A stretch of DNA of 64,000 nt. Source: Pelotomaculum_C sp050950345. GTDB lineage: Bacteria; Bacillota; Desulfotomaculia; Desulfotomaculales; Pelotomaculaceae. Below the pieces are notes generated by a model. The model worked only from the letters and a program-made list of their open reading frames with translations, was not told the DNA's origin and did no database searches. How positions within the stretch are numbered: position 1 is the stretch's first letter; each line of letters opens with the position of its first letter. Shown here piece after piece: positions 25,049 to 33,958 of this stretch. A program made the translations under genes and the position numbers. The DNA is taken from positions 124,001-188,000 of the forward strand of contig JBMNHK010000003.1 in the NCBI GenBank assembly GCA_050950345.1, written 5' to 3'.

Positions 25049-26230
25049 TCAGTAACCCACGCTATGCCTGACGACTTCAATAACCCTGTCAACATCCTGT
25101 TCCGTCATGTTGGAGCCGGATGGCAGACAAATGCCGTTAGCAAATAAATAATCGGAACAGCTTGTGGCTGCATGAGGATAATAGAGGCTTTTAGTAAACA
25201 ACGGCTGCAAATGCATCGGCTTCCACACCGGTCTGGCTTCAATATTTTCCGCCTGCAATTCCTCAAGGATCTGCTCAGCTGTTACTCCGGCAGCATCAGG
25301 GTCAATTGTCAAAACAGTTAACCACCTGGTTGCGCGTCCAAAAGAGGCTTCCGGCATCATGGTAATGAAGGGTAGATCAGAAAAGCCTGCCGCATATCTG
25401 GCAAATATGGCGCGCCTGGCGTTGATCCGCTCATCCAATACCTTCAGTTGCCCTCTTCCTATTGCCGCTAAAATATTGCTCAGCCTGTAATTAAAACCCA
25501 GTTCACTGTGTTGATAATACCTGGCCTGGTCCCTGGCTTGAGTTGCCCAAAAGCGGGCCTTGGCTAAACCGTCGATATCATTGGATACGAGCATCCCTCC
25601 ACCGGCAGTGGTAATTATTTTATTGCCGTTAAAGGAGAATATTCCATATTTGCCCATTGTGCCGCTGGGTTTCCCTTTATAAGTAGCACCGAGTGATTCC
25701 GCAGCATCTTCAATAACCGGCACATGGTATTTGTTGCACAGTTCAAGCAACGGGTCCATATCAGCGCTTTGACCAAAAATATTAACAATAACAACAGCTT
25801 TAGGCAGCTTGCCACGAGCGGCTGCCTCGGCTAAGGCCTCGCCCAGGGCGGCAGGCGACATATTCCAGGAATAGGGTTCGGAGTCAATGAAAGCTGGTTT
25901 GGCACCCAGATACAAAATCGGATTGGCGCTGGCAACAAAGGTCAGCGAGGAACAGAAAACGTCGTCTCCTGGTCCTACCCCTACCAGACGAAGGGCCAGG
26001 TGAATGGCAGCGGTGCCTGAATTGACCGCTAAGGCCCCGGCCACACCCAGATATTCTGCCAACTCCTGCTCAAAAGCGTCCACATGCGGCCCCAGAGGCG
26101 CTATCCAGTTAGAATCGAAGGCTTCTTTGACCAGGGTTAATTCATGGCCGCTCATGTGAGGAGAAGACAGGTAAATCCTCTTTTTCAAACTTGCCACTGC
26201 AGCAACACTCTCCGGTAGCATATTTTTCAA
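25049..26230 (-). CDS. DegT/DnrJ/EryC1/StrS-family sugar aminotransferase
   Basis: A 393-residue PLP enzyme. The motif FSFNGNKIITTAGGG contains Lys204, which forms the internal aldimine; EDAAESLG near 174-181 holds the PLP-ring aspartate. This motif form is that of PglE/LegC-type enzymes, which aminate UDP-4-keto-6-deoxy-GlcNAc at C4. In this locus the WbpM-like dehydratase at 29951 would supply that ketosugar. The TTG start lacks a good ribosome binding site, so the exact N-terminus is uncertain. Confidence 0.9.
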   Translation of the reverse strand: MKNMLPESVAAVASLKKRIYLSSPHMSGHELTLVKEAFDSNWIAPLGPHVDAFEQELAEYLGVAGALAVNSGTAAIHLALRLVGVGPGDDVFCSSLTFVASANPILYLGAKPAFIDSEPYSWNMSPAALGEALAEAAARGKLPKAVVIVNIFGQSADMDPLLELCNKYHVPVIEDAAESLGATYKGKPSGTMGKYGIFSFNGNKIITTAGGGMLVSNDIDGLAKARFWATQARDQARYYQHSELGFNYRLSNILAAIGRGQLKVLDERINARRAIFARYAAGFSDLPFITMMPEASFGRATRWLTVLTIDPDAAGVTAEQILEELQAENIEARPVWKPMHLQPLFTKSLYYPHAATSCSDYLFANGICLPSGSNMTEQDVDRVIEVVRHSVGY

Positions 26231-26256
26231 TTTGGTGGAGGAGCGGTCATAGCTCC

Positions 26257-27204
26257 CTAATCTGTTAGTTGAAACTTATGCCGGTTGTTGGTTAACCATT
26301 CCGCAGTTAGAATTAATCCTTGTTCAATGCTATAAGCAGGTTTATAACCCAGTGTTTTTTTGATTTTCGAATTATCTATGGCCAGCCGGCGACCGGACGT
26401 TGGAGCATCCAGATAGGCAACGGGGCTTTGACTTCCAGTCACCTTTTTGGCGGCAAGGGCTAGTTCATGCATGGACACGCATTTGTCCCCACCGACATTG
26501 AATACCTCACCTACAGCCGCCGGGTTAATCAGAGCCAGGACTACTGCTTCGGAAAAATCCTCGACAAAAGTGTACGTCCGGCTGTCAGAGCCGTCACCGT
26601 AAACTGTGATCGGCTGCCCGCTGATAGCTTGCAGTAAAAACCTAACCGGCACACTGAGGCGGGCATTGGCAGGACCGTATATGTCAGCAGCCCGTAATAT
26701 TATCAACCGCAATTTGTTGCTCCGCGCCATGGTCCGGCAAATATTTTCCGAGGCCAGTTTAATTCCCCCATACATCATGACGGGTTCCAGAGGGTGATTT
26801 TCATCAACCGGCCGGTATTGCTCCTGACCGTAGACAGCGATTGAGGAAACATAAACAAAAAGCGCGTCCCGTTCTTGTGCCGCTTTGGTCAGGTTCAGCA
26901 GCCCGGCCAGGTTCTCAAGGATAGTGTCCCTTTCCGGAACATTCCCTCTTAAGGCCATGGGAAAAGCCAGATGAACTACAGTATCGATGTTTTCGAGGGC
27001 TGCCCCGACCTCGTTTTCATTGACCATATTGCATTGTTTACTTTCAATTATCTTTGTATAAGGGGCTAGCAAGTTGTCGCTGGGGCAAGGGAACAGATCG
27101 ATTACCCTGACACCTGCGCCTTCAGCCAGCAATTTAAGGCAAAGGTTGGCGCCAAGAAAACCAAATCCACCGGTAACAAGTACTTTTCTGCCTTTTAAGC
27201 GCAT
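26257..27204 (-). CDS. NAD-dependent nucleotide-sugar epimerase/dehydratase
   Basis: A 315-residue extended short-chain dehydrogenase. The nucleotide loop TGGFGFLG is at 11-18, catalytic serines at 120-121 and YGGIK (Y145, K149) complete the active site. The C-terminal part (YGDGSDSRTYTFVEDFSEAV, FNVGGDKCVSMHEL) matches UDP-glucose 4-epimerase-like proteins. Probable role: modifying a nucleotide sugar for the surface glycan; substrate not determined. Confidence 0.88.
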   Translation of the reverse strand: MRLKGRKVLVTGGFGFLGANLCLKLLAEGAGVRVIDLFPCPSDNLLAPYTKIIESKQCNMVNENEVGAALENIDTVVHLAFPMALRGNVPERDTILENLAGLLNLTKAAQERDALFVYVSSIAVYGQEQYRPVDENHPLEPVMMYGGIKLASENICRTMARSNKLRLIILRAADIYGPANARLSVPVRFLLQAISGQPITVYGDGSDSRTYTFVEDFSEAVVLALINPAAVGEVFNVGGDKCVSMHELALAAKKVTGSQSPVAYLDAPTSGRRLAIDNSKIKKTLGYKPAYSIEQGLILTAEWLTNNRHKFQLTD

Positions 27205-27240
27205 TTACGGCTCACCTCATTCCGGATTTCTGGGCTTATG

Positions 27241-27867
27241 TCAGGTGTTCACAAAGGGATCCACTCTTCTTCTATCTTCCTGTGGAACAACACCGCTGCC
27301 GCCAATTACCGCCGGCAAAGTTAACAACAGTATTTTCAAATCCAGCCACAGACCCATATGTTCGACATACCAGACATCCAGCTCAATCCTTTCCGGCCAG
27401 TACAGGGCAACCCGGCCGTTGATCTGGGCCCAGCCGGTCATACCAGGCTTTACTTCCAGTCTCCTAAGTTGTCTTTCATCGTACATGCCAAGATGATATA
27501 AAGGCGCCGGCCTGGGCCCCACCAGGCTCATCTCACCACGCAGAACATTTAGCAATTGAGGCAGCTCATCAATGCTGGTCTTTCTTAGAAATTTACCCAC
27601 ACCGGTTATTCTGGGATCGTCTTTTTCCAAAAACATACCGGAACCTATGTTTTCCGCATTGCTGACCATGCTTCTGAACTTATACATATAAAAGACTTTA
27701 CCGTGCAGGCCCAACCGTTGTTGTTTGAAAATTATTTCACCCGGTGAGCTCAACTTAATTGCCAGTGCTGCTACAATCATCACCGGACTTAGAATGACAA
27801 GCAGCATAAGGGCGACCAGTAAATCAATAATCCTTTTACAGAAAATGCAAACACATCTTTTCTGCAT
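27241..27867 (-). CDS. Bacterial sugar transferase (phosphoglycosyl transferase)
   Basis: A 208-residue monotopic enzyme of the PglC/WcaJ core type. A membrane hairpin spans residues 13-38; the catalytic core has KFRSMV, KTSIDELPQLLNVLRGEMSLVGPRP with the Asp-Glu pair, and KPGMTGWAQINGR. It transfers a sugar-1-phosphate to undecaprenyl phosphate, the first membrane step of glycan assembly. The small size (no N-terminal multispan domain) fits PglC. Its start overlaps the stop of the GNAT gene by one base. Confidence 0.93.
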   Translation of the reverse strand: MQKRCVCIFCKRIIDLLVALMLLVILSPVMIVAALAIKLSSPGEIIFKQQRLGLHGKVFYMYKFRSMVSNAENIGSGMFLEKDDPRITGVGKFLRKTSIDELPQLLNVLRGEMSLVGPRPAPLYHLGMYDERQLRRLEVKPGMTGWAQINGRVALYWPERIELDVWYVEHMGLWLDLKILLLTLPAVIGGSGVVPQEDRRRVDPFVNT

Positions 27868-28928
27868 TATTTATACCTCCTGTAACCAGGAAAAAAATCG
27901 TCCCTTTGCACCGGTTTATGTTTGGCAAAACAACATTCCAATTTAGCTACCGCTATTGGATCGTGTATTTTCTTCCCGATATAGAAATTCAACAGGCCGT
28001 AGCTCGCAAATGAACGCTTATAACGAAAGATGCCATCATGCTCCCGGCGCCCCCCGCCAAGCATAAAATATTTGATACCGCGCTCTTTAGCCCAGCAGAT
28101 CATCTCATGTTTTAGCAGGTTGTTGGGCCGGAACTGATAGAATTCTTCCAGGGTGCCGCCCAGAAAGGAATGGATATAAGTACCGTTATACAGGAGAAGT
28201 TCAGTGGATACAACACATCCATCTTTTAAGGCGTGGGCATAGACATAATTACCTTTTAGGTTATGATGCAATGATGTATAAAAATCCTGATCAAAATAGT
28301 AAAAGCCGTCGGCATCATTTCTATCCAGGGTATGATGGTAAATCTGTATAAAGTCCTGAAAATGCGCTGTTGAGGGTTCAATAACTACTTCTATCCCCTC
28401 GCGGCTTGCTTTGCGGATGTTATTTCTATTATTCCGTTTATAGCCGGACCAAATATCCTCATCCGAAAGGGTTGTATCGAGACAGATAACAGATGAAACC
28501 TTTTGCACCGTCAGATGTTCAACCAGCCACCGGTGATTACACAATACCGGGTGGAACCTGATAAATTCCGTTATGATGTTGTTTTCCCGGCAGTAACTGG
28601 CGAAATACCAGTAAAATCTATCCCAGTCTGTTGTACCGGCGCTATGCCCGGCAAGAGGTCCCCCATAGCCGTAAGGAGAGGTAATATCATAGTACGGCTC
28701 GTCAAAATAATCTGCGCCATCCCATGGAGGTTCCACCCTTCTGAGGATAAAAGGATACAAAATGGTGGTACCTGCGTCACAATAGATAAACAGGCGGGGT
28801 TCCCCCCAGTTACGGTACAGACCACAATAGCCCGGCGTAAAATGAATATCAGGTTTAGTATCCAGTGTCGCCAGTTCCTGTTTCCACCGCGTTGCTTCCT
28901 CCAAACCAAGAACATCGTAGTCTGCCAT
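27867..28928 (-). CDS. FemAB-like GNAT acyltransferase
   Basis: A 353-residue protein with two halves of the GNAT fold in the BioF2/FemAB arrangement. Typical stretches: YKRNNRNNIRKASREGIEV near 160-178 and FRPNNLLKHEMICWAKERGIKYFMLGGG near 270-300. Relatives transfer aminoacyl or acetyl groups to cell-wall or glycan amines. In this locus it may N-acylate the amino sugar made by the aminotransferase, replacing the missing PglD, but this is inference. ATG preceded by AAGGGG. Confidence 0.75.
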   Translation of the reverse strand: MADYDVLGLEEATRWKQELATLDTKPDIHFTPGYCGLYRNWGEPRLFIYCDAGTTILYPFILRRVEPPWDGADYFDEPYYDITSPYGYGGPLAGHSAGTTDWDRFYWYFASYCRENNIITEFIRFHPVLCNHRWLVEHLTVQKVSSVICLDTTLSDEDIWSGYKRNNRNNIRKASREGIEVVIEPSTAHFQDFIQIYHHTLDRNDADGFYYFDQDFYTSLHHNLKGNYVYAHALKDGCVVSTELLLYNGTYIHSFLGGTLEEFYQFRPNNLLKHEMICWAKERGIKYFMLGGGRREHDGIFRYKRSFASYGLLNFYIGKKIHDPIAVAKLECCFAKHKPVQRDDFFPGYRRYK

Positions 28929-28949
28929 AAAAACACCCCTTGCTTCTAA

Positions 28950-29909
28950 TTAGTTATCAGGACCACTCAGGTCAACTAAAAAGCTTTGGAGCTTCCACTC
29001 ATGCTTTTTATCCACACCTGGAAACGGCGCCTTACTGCGGGGAGGAACATCATAGGTGTTAATATTGTCATAAATCAGTTCACCCGAGGTCCATGCCGCG
29101 TAAGGAATAAAACCATATGACCTGGATATGCTGTAAAAATCTTTGACTTTGTTGTAATCGTCCTGATTAATAAAACTGCTGGTGAGTATCTTAAAATGAT
29201 ACTTATTACTCAGGGCAATTAAATTCTTGCGTTTTTGATTGAGCCAGTAATCGCTTTCACCAAGCTCGTATGGATAATTCTCCCACATAAGGCCGTCTAT
29301 ATAAGGGGCTGTAAAGTTAACCAACTCGCGCCAACCATTGTTTTGGACAACAATCTTTGTCTTGTCGAGAGCGCGTATTTCCTTGCATAGTTCCATACTT
29401 CCATTTAGAAACAAGCGCGTCAGCTCATCCATACTAACGGGGTCAAGTGAAACATAACAGCTTAAGTACTCCGGGGCCTGGTTCAAAGTATCCAGAAAAA
29501 CCCCATCAAAACCTCTGTCATAGATGGTCTCTTTAATGGTATTGACTACTATTTGGCGATAATGCGGGTTGGAAGAATCCATGATCCAATCCGGGCTGAT
29601 ATCGTTGTAGTTAATAACCTTGTGCTTATGGATCCACACGTAATCGTTGTCCTCCAGCCCGGTAAAAGGCGGGTGCGCTATGTCGATAGAGGTTGTAGGA
29701 ATATAGCCCAGTACGATAACACCCGCCTCTTGCAACTCTCTAATCTGTACCTCATTAATGGCCCAGGGTTCGGTGATAACCATATCGAATTGTTTCATTT
29801 CCTCCAATTGGCTGCTTGGATTAATACTGTTCTGTTCAGAGGCTGCAACTAATAAGGGTGTGCAAAGCAAAATTATTAAGATCAGTAAAAACAATTTATA
29901 TTGTTTAAT
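28950..29909 (-). CDS. Secreted GH114-like (polygalactosaminidase-type) glycoside hydrolase
   Basis: A TIM-barrel protein of about 315-320 residues with a signal peptide (LFLLILIILLCTPLLVAASE). The barrel has YIPTTSIDIAH, ISPDWIMDSSNPHYR, IYDRGFDGVFLDTL (the catalytic-type Asp) and IDGLMWENYPYELG, as in the endo-alpha-1,4-polygalactosaminidase family. The start is odd: GGAGG lies nine bases before an ATT codon that yields a lysine-containing signal peptide (KQYK), whereas the first TTG (29894) is 24 bases from it. It sits within a glycan synthesis operon, so trimming of the exported polymer is a reasonable guess. Confidence 0.75.
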   Translation of the reverse strand: MKQYKLFLLILIILLCTPLLVAASEQNSINPSSQLEEMKQFDMVITEPWAINEVQIRELQEAGVIVLGYIPTTSIDIAHPPFTGLEDNDYVWIHKHKVINYNDISPDWIMDSSNPHYRQIVVNTIKETIYDRGFDGVFLDTLNQAPEYLSCYVSLDPVSMDELTRLFLNGSMELCKEIRALDKTKIVVQNNGWRELVNFTAPYIDGLMWENYPYELGESDYWLNQKRKNLIALSNKYHFKILTSSFINQDDYNKVKDFYSISRSYGFIPYAAWTSGELIYDNINTYDVPPRSKAPFPGVDKKHEWKLQSFLVDLSGPDN

Positions 29910-29950
29910 TTGATTGCACCTCCAATCAGTTTATTAAGCAGAAACGGCTC

Positions 29951-31024
29951 TTATGTTGCCAGTAGAAGCCGGTATTTATCTCTCGCTGCTCTCATCAAGC
30001 GCTCTAGATAATCACCGTTTGGCGTATCCCGGGCTTCTTCGATTAAATTAAACAGTTCTTGATCTACTACTTCGGGATGGATAATAAAGATTTTTCGGTG
30101 CTGTGTTACCCGGGCATTTTCTTTTGCGGTTAACAATTCTTCTGAAAGTTTCTCACCGGGTTTGACCCCGACATATTTGATCTCTATTTTCTTGTGACCA
30201 GTAAGCTCACTTAGACGAATCATGTTACGGGCCAGATCAACAATTTTAACCTGTTCACCCATATCCAGCATGAATATTTCTCCGCCTTCTGCCATGGCGC
30301 CAGCCTGTAAAACCAGTTGCACTGCTTCCCTGATGGTCATGAAATAACGGCGCATTTCCGGATGCGTAATTGTAATGGGACCGCCTGCGGCAATTTGCTT
30401 ACGAAACAGTTGCACCACGCTTCCTCTGCTGCCAAGTACATTACCAAACCGCACTGCACAAAATTTTGTACAGCTTTTCGCAGCATAGCTACGGATGATC
30501 ATCTCGCCCAGTAATTTGGTCAGCCCCATAACACTGCTTGGGTTAACTGCTTTGTCAGTTGATATAAACAACATCATTTTAGCCTGGTATGCATCTGCCG
30601 CCCGCACCAGATTCAAGGTGCCGAAGACGTTGTTCTTGAAGGCTTCCTCCGGGTGTAGCTCCATTAAGGCTACATGTTTATGGGCGGCGGCATGAAAGAT
30701 CATTGTCGGCTTGTGCCTGGCAAAAATCTCCTCTACCCTGTCTTTGTCGCGTATATCACCTATTACCGGAATATATGTAACTTTAGTTTTGGACAGGGCT
30801 AGCTCCAAACTAATTTCATAAATGCTGTTTTCCCCACGTCCCATGAGAATCAGTTTCTTAGGTTGAAAACGACAGATCTGCCGGCAGAGTTCCGAGCCAA
30901 TAGAGCCCCCTGCACCTGTAACAAGCACAACCTCATCTTCGATGTGTTTGCTGACCTGGCTCAAATTAACCTCAACCTCGCGACGGGGCAGCAGGTCTTC
31001 CACCTGTAACAGGTATATTTTCAC
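29951..31024 (-). CDS. WbpM-type NDP-sugar 4,6-dehydratase lacking the membrane domain
   Basis: A 357-residue catalytic domain of the WbpM/FlaA1/CapD group: TGAGGSIG at 36-43, STDKAV at 155-160 and VMGLTK with Met166/Lys170. Met in place of the usual Tyr is the Ser-Met-Lys type triad reported for WbpM. Likely reaction: UDP-GlcNAc to the 4-keto-6-deoxy sugar. Full-length WbpM has about 250 more N-terminal membrane residues; here the protein starts in the linker (LLPRREVEV), with a GTG after AAGGGGA. It overlaps the wzz-like gene by 53 bases. Confidence 0.88.
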   Translation of the reverse strand: MKIYLLQVEDLLPRREVEVNLSQVSKHIEDEVVLVTGAGGSIGSELCRQICRFQPKKLILMGRGENSIYEISLELALSKTKVTYIPVIGDIRDKDRVEEIFARHKPTMIFHAAAHKHVALMELHPEEAFKNNVFGTLNLVRAADAYQAKMMLFISTDKAVNPSSVMGLTKLLGEMIIRSYAAKSCTKFCAVRFGNVLGSRGSVVQLFRKQIAAGGPITITHPEMRRYFMTIREAVQLVLQAGAMAEGGEIFMLDMGEQVKIVDLARNMIRLSELTGHKKIEIKYVGVKPGEKLSEELLTAKENARVTQHRKIFIIHPEVVDQELFNLIEEARDTPNGDYLERLMRAARDKYRLLLAT

Positions 31025-31949
31025 TAAAGGCTTCCCCTTGTAACATATATGGAATAATCCGGCTTTTACCGGTAAAATCAGTATTAACCAGGGTAACCCT
31101 ATAACCGGATTGAATTAAGGTTACAACCAGCCCTTCGGCGATTGTTAACTTGTTCTCCTGAGGCGTTATACTCGTAAGCAGTATTGCTTTGCCTAGAGCT
31201 GCTTTTTCAACCAAAAGAGTTTGCAGAAACAAATAACAATTTTTTATAGCTTTGTTATTTAATACTTCTTCGACTTTTGCCCAGTTGTTTCTTAACCGCT
31301 TCGATGGGGGCACACGGGCCAATAATTTAACCTCTTCATCCAGTACACCGGGCATACCCACAGGCTGGCGGATATACACATAGGTCAGGGCTGCTGCAAC
31401 GGCTATTGCCAGACCAAGCAGTGTCGCCACAATTGTATGCAGTAGGTGGCTCGGTTGAACGGGTGCTTTACCGGGAACAGCAGTATCAAGTATTTTAAGG
31501 TTGTTTACTTTAAACGTCTCACCGATATGCTGGATAAATACATTGGCAGTGGTATTGGCAATGTTGGCCGCCTGTTGAGGCTCTATATCCCGGGCGGATA
31601 TTTCAATTATTTCTGTACCTCCCACTTGACTGACACTGAGCGCCGCGCTTAACTGCTCAGTTGTAATACTATTACCAAGTTCTGCCGCTATACGTTCTAA
31701 CACTTTGTTGCTCTGCATGATCTCGGTATAGGTTTGGACCAATTGTCTGTTGGCAAGAATAGTCACATAATCAAATTTCTGAATCATCAACTCATCAACA
31801 GTCGTGATTATCATTAATACTTTGGATGTATAAACAGGTTTCATAACGTACATGCTGTACACAAACCCAGCAACGCAAGAGATTAAGGTCATTAGGGTGA
31901 TAAGAATTCTATAACGCTTTAACACCCATGCCACAGCAGATGCTTTCAT
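30972..31949 (-). CDS. Wzz-type chain-length protein with a decayed BY-kinase domain
   Basis: A 325-residue membrane protein. Transmembrane helices at about 13-34 and 168-192 flank an extracellular Wzz domain (YTSKVLMIITTVDELMIQKF, PQQAANIANTTANVF). Residues 232-305 look like the first part of a tyrosine autokinase, but the Walker A equivalent reads TPQENKLT instead of EGKST, and the Walker A' reads VNTDFTGKS; the rest of the kinase is missing and the tail is rich in Pro and Gly. It probably controls glycan chain length without kinase activity. First gene of the glycan operon. Confidence 0.85.
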   Translation of the reverse strand: MKASAVAWVLKRYRILITLMTLISCVAGFVYSMYVMKPVYTSKVLMIITTVDELMIQKFDYVTILANRQLVQTYTEIMQSNKVLERIAAELGNSITTEQLSAALSVSQVGGTEIIEISARDIEPQQAANIANTTANVFIQHIGETFKVNNLKILDTAVPGKAPVQPSHLLHTIVATLLGLAIAVAAALTYVYIRQPVGMPGVLDEEVKLLARVPPSKRLRNNWAKVEEVLNNKAIKNCYLFLQTLLVEKAALGKAILLTSITPQENKLTIAEGLVVTLIQSGYRVTLVNTDFTGKSRIIPYMLQGEAFSENIPVTGGRPAAPSRG

Positions 31950-32160
31950 AACATCCTCCTACAAAACACAAAACTACTCATAGACAAGCTGGCTAGAATC
32001 AAAGTTGTTTGCTATAATTAATCTATTAACGCCTATTGGTATATTATTACTATACTACCAAAAATATTATTTTATGACTTTCTATAATACGAAGGAAGCT
32101 TGAACAATGTGCAGATTAAGGTCTACTGCATGCAAATACTATGTGTTTTCCAAACTCCTG

Positions 32161-32199
32161 AAAAAAAAACTGCAGGTGTGACTCAATGCACACCTGCAG
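32161..32199 (-). terminator. Terminator after the class B PBP gene
   Basis: An 11-bp perfect stem CTGCAGGTGTG / CACACCTGCAG with an 8-base loop followed on the minus strand by nine T. The stem begins within the last codons of the gene. Confidence 0.92.
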
Positions 32200-33901
32200 C
32201 ATCTGTTGGCAATTGCAATATGTGTTCCATAATCTCCTTAAATACAGGAGCAGCGGATACACTGCCGCTCTCACCATTTTCAACCAAAACCGTGACAACA
32301 TAACGCGGTTGTGAGAGGGGCGCATAACCTGTGAACCAGGCGTTTACCAACTCTCCGTCATTTACCAGCTGGGCAGAGCCGGTCTTGCCTGCACTGCCCC
32401 ATGGCGTTAGCATGGCTGCCTGTCCCGTTCCATACCGGGTCGCCTCTTCAAGGAGTGAGCGCAACGCTTGTGCCGTTCCGGGAGAAAGTGCCCTTACCGC
32501 CTCCGGTTTGCCCAACTGCTCACTGTTACCACTATTGTCCCTGATTTCCTTCACCAGAGAAGGCGCCTGGTACAATCCTCCTGTAAGCAAGGTATTTGTC
32601 ATGGCCGCGATCTGGACCGGCGTCACCAGGAGTGGACCCTGGCCAACACTGCAGCCAGCCAGGTTGAAAGGTTCCGCTAATTTTTTGAGATCCTGACGCG
32701 CATCTACAGGCACCGGGTAACCAACTATAAACTGGTTATCAAGACCAAGGAGCCTGGTATATTCGATCATCTTTGCTGCTCCCAATTCCATGCCTAGCCG
32801 GGCAAAAACCGGGTTACAAGAATGGGCAAAAGCCTGCTCGAAAGTGATCTTTCCATGTCCAGCCTTGTTCCAGCAAGGCACCAGGCGATCTTTTTCTCCT
32901 GTACAGGAAAAAACGGTATTTAAATCAACTAAACCTTCTTCCAGGGCAGCAGCCGCTACAGCAATTTTAAACACCGAGCCAGGTTGATACAGGGCTGTAC
33001 AATGATCAAAGTATATGCTGTCACCACTACTCAGGTCATCTTCTCCGGAAAAGGAAGGGTCAAAGCTAGGACGTCCGGCCATGGCCAGGATCTCACCGCT
33101 TCCAGCTTCCATTACCACAACAGCGCCTTTCTTTACCTGGTTATCCATAACCTTTTCAACGATCTCCTGGATTCTGATGTCAATTGTGAGTACCAGGTTC
33201 TTGCTGTCTGTCCCTGCAGCTGCCTGCTCAACTACAAAATCAGGCCCGCCCAGGAGGTTGCCCCGGGCATCCGCAAATACCCGGACAGACTTTTCAGGCC
33301 ATGAACCTTTGAGAACCTCTTCATAGTACTTCTCCAAACCTGCCTTACCTACCAGATCACTAAAACGGTACTGTTTTTCCGTCTGTGCCGTCAATTCAGA
33401 GAATTCCTGCCAGGAAGAAATCTTCCCCAGGTGCCCTATTATCTGGGCAGCCGGCTGGTGCTCCTGGTAGCGGCAACGTACAGGCATAACTATGACGCCG
33501 GTCCAGGCCTTGTTATTGATCGTCGCCACTTGCGCCGCTGTGAGCTTATAGGGTAATGTTACCGCGTCGCCTTGAAAATAACTTGCTGCGAGAACCGGAT
33601 CGATCTCCAGAATAGCGGCAAGATCTCTGGCAACATCCTCTCGCTCAACCACAGCGGACGGGAAAATAATAACCCTGTTTTCCTCTTTGGTTCCGGTCAA
33701 AGGCCGCAAATTACGATCCAGGATGTCCCCTCTGGCTGTTTCCTCCAGGGGTACCCAGCTGCTCGTTTGTTCCAATGCTAAATTGGCATACATGGCGCCC
33801 TGCTCAATCTGAAGATACCAAAAGCGTCCTGCTAAACCCAGCATGCATAAGAGGAACAGAAAAAAAATATTTACCAGCCTTTTCTGCCGTAAATACTCCA
33901 A
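32183..33901 (-). CDS. Class B penicillin-binding protein (transpeptidase)
   Basis: A 572-residue bitopic protein that cross-links peptidoglycan outside the membrane. A membrane anchor spans 9-29, a dimerisation domain about 50-180, the transpeptidase 235-560. Active-site motifs: SVFK (S309, K312), SCN 361-363 and KTG 506-508. It lacks the PASTA domains of SpoVD/PBP2X, and its size is near PbpA/FtsI; an exact role (elongation, division or sporulation) cannot be assigned. It is followed by a strong terminator and preceded by the U32 peptidase and mltG genes. Confidence 0.9.
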   Translation of the reverse strand: MEYLRQKRLVNIFFLFLLCMLGLAGRFWYLQIEQGAMYANLALEQTSSWVPLEETARGDILDRNLRPLTGTKEENRVIIFPSAVVEREDVARDLAAILEIDPVLAASYFQGDAVTLPYKLTAAQVATINNKAWTGVIVMPVRCRYQEHQPAAQIIGHLGKISSWQEFSELTAQTEKQYRFSDLVGKAGLEKYYEEVLKGSWPEKSVRVFADARGNLLGGPDFVVEQAAAGTDSKNLVLTIDIRIQEIVEKVMDNQVKKGAVVVMEAGSGEILAMAGRPSFDPSFSGEDDLSSGDSIYFDHCTALYQPGSVFKIAVAAAALEEGLVDLNTVFSCTGEKDRLVPCWNKAGHGKITFEQAFAHSCNPVFARLGMELGAAKMIEYTRLLGLDNQFIVGYPVPVDARQDLKKLAEPFNLAGCSVGQGPLLVTPVQIAAMTNTLLTGGLYQAPSLVKEIRDNSGNSEQLGKPEAVRALSPGTAQALRSLLEEATRYGTGQAAMLTPWGSAGKTGSAQLVNDGELVNAWFTGYAPLSQPRYVVTVLVENGESGSVSAAPVFKEIMEHILQLPTDAAGVH

Positions 33902-33958
33902 TTATCGCCAATCCTTCCGGTTTGGTTATGGTGTTAGCATGGCCGGTAAATAGTAATT

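Noticed and set aside
28571..28936. Long alternative frame inside the GNAT gene
   Set aside because: Composition is unlike a real protein (Trp/Ile/Met-rich) and it is fully inside a well-supported gene on the same strand.
31950..32160. Operator TTGGTA..TACCAA upstream of the Wzz-like gene
   Set aside because: Six-base arms with a 14-base A/T-rich spacer are likely by chance; no clear promoter can be placed. Nothing else is seen in this gap.
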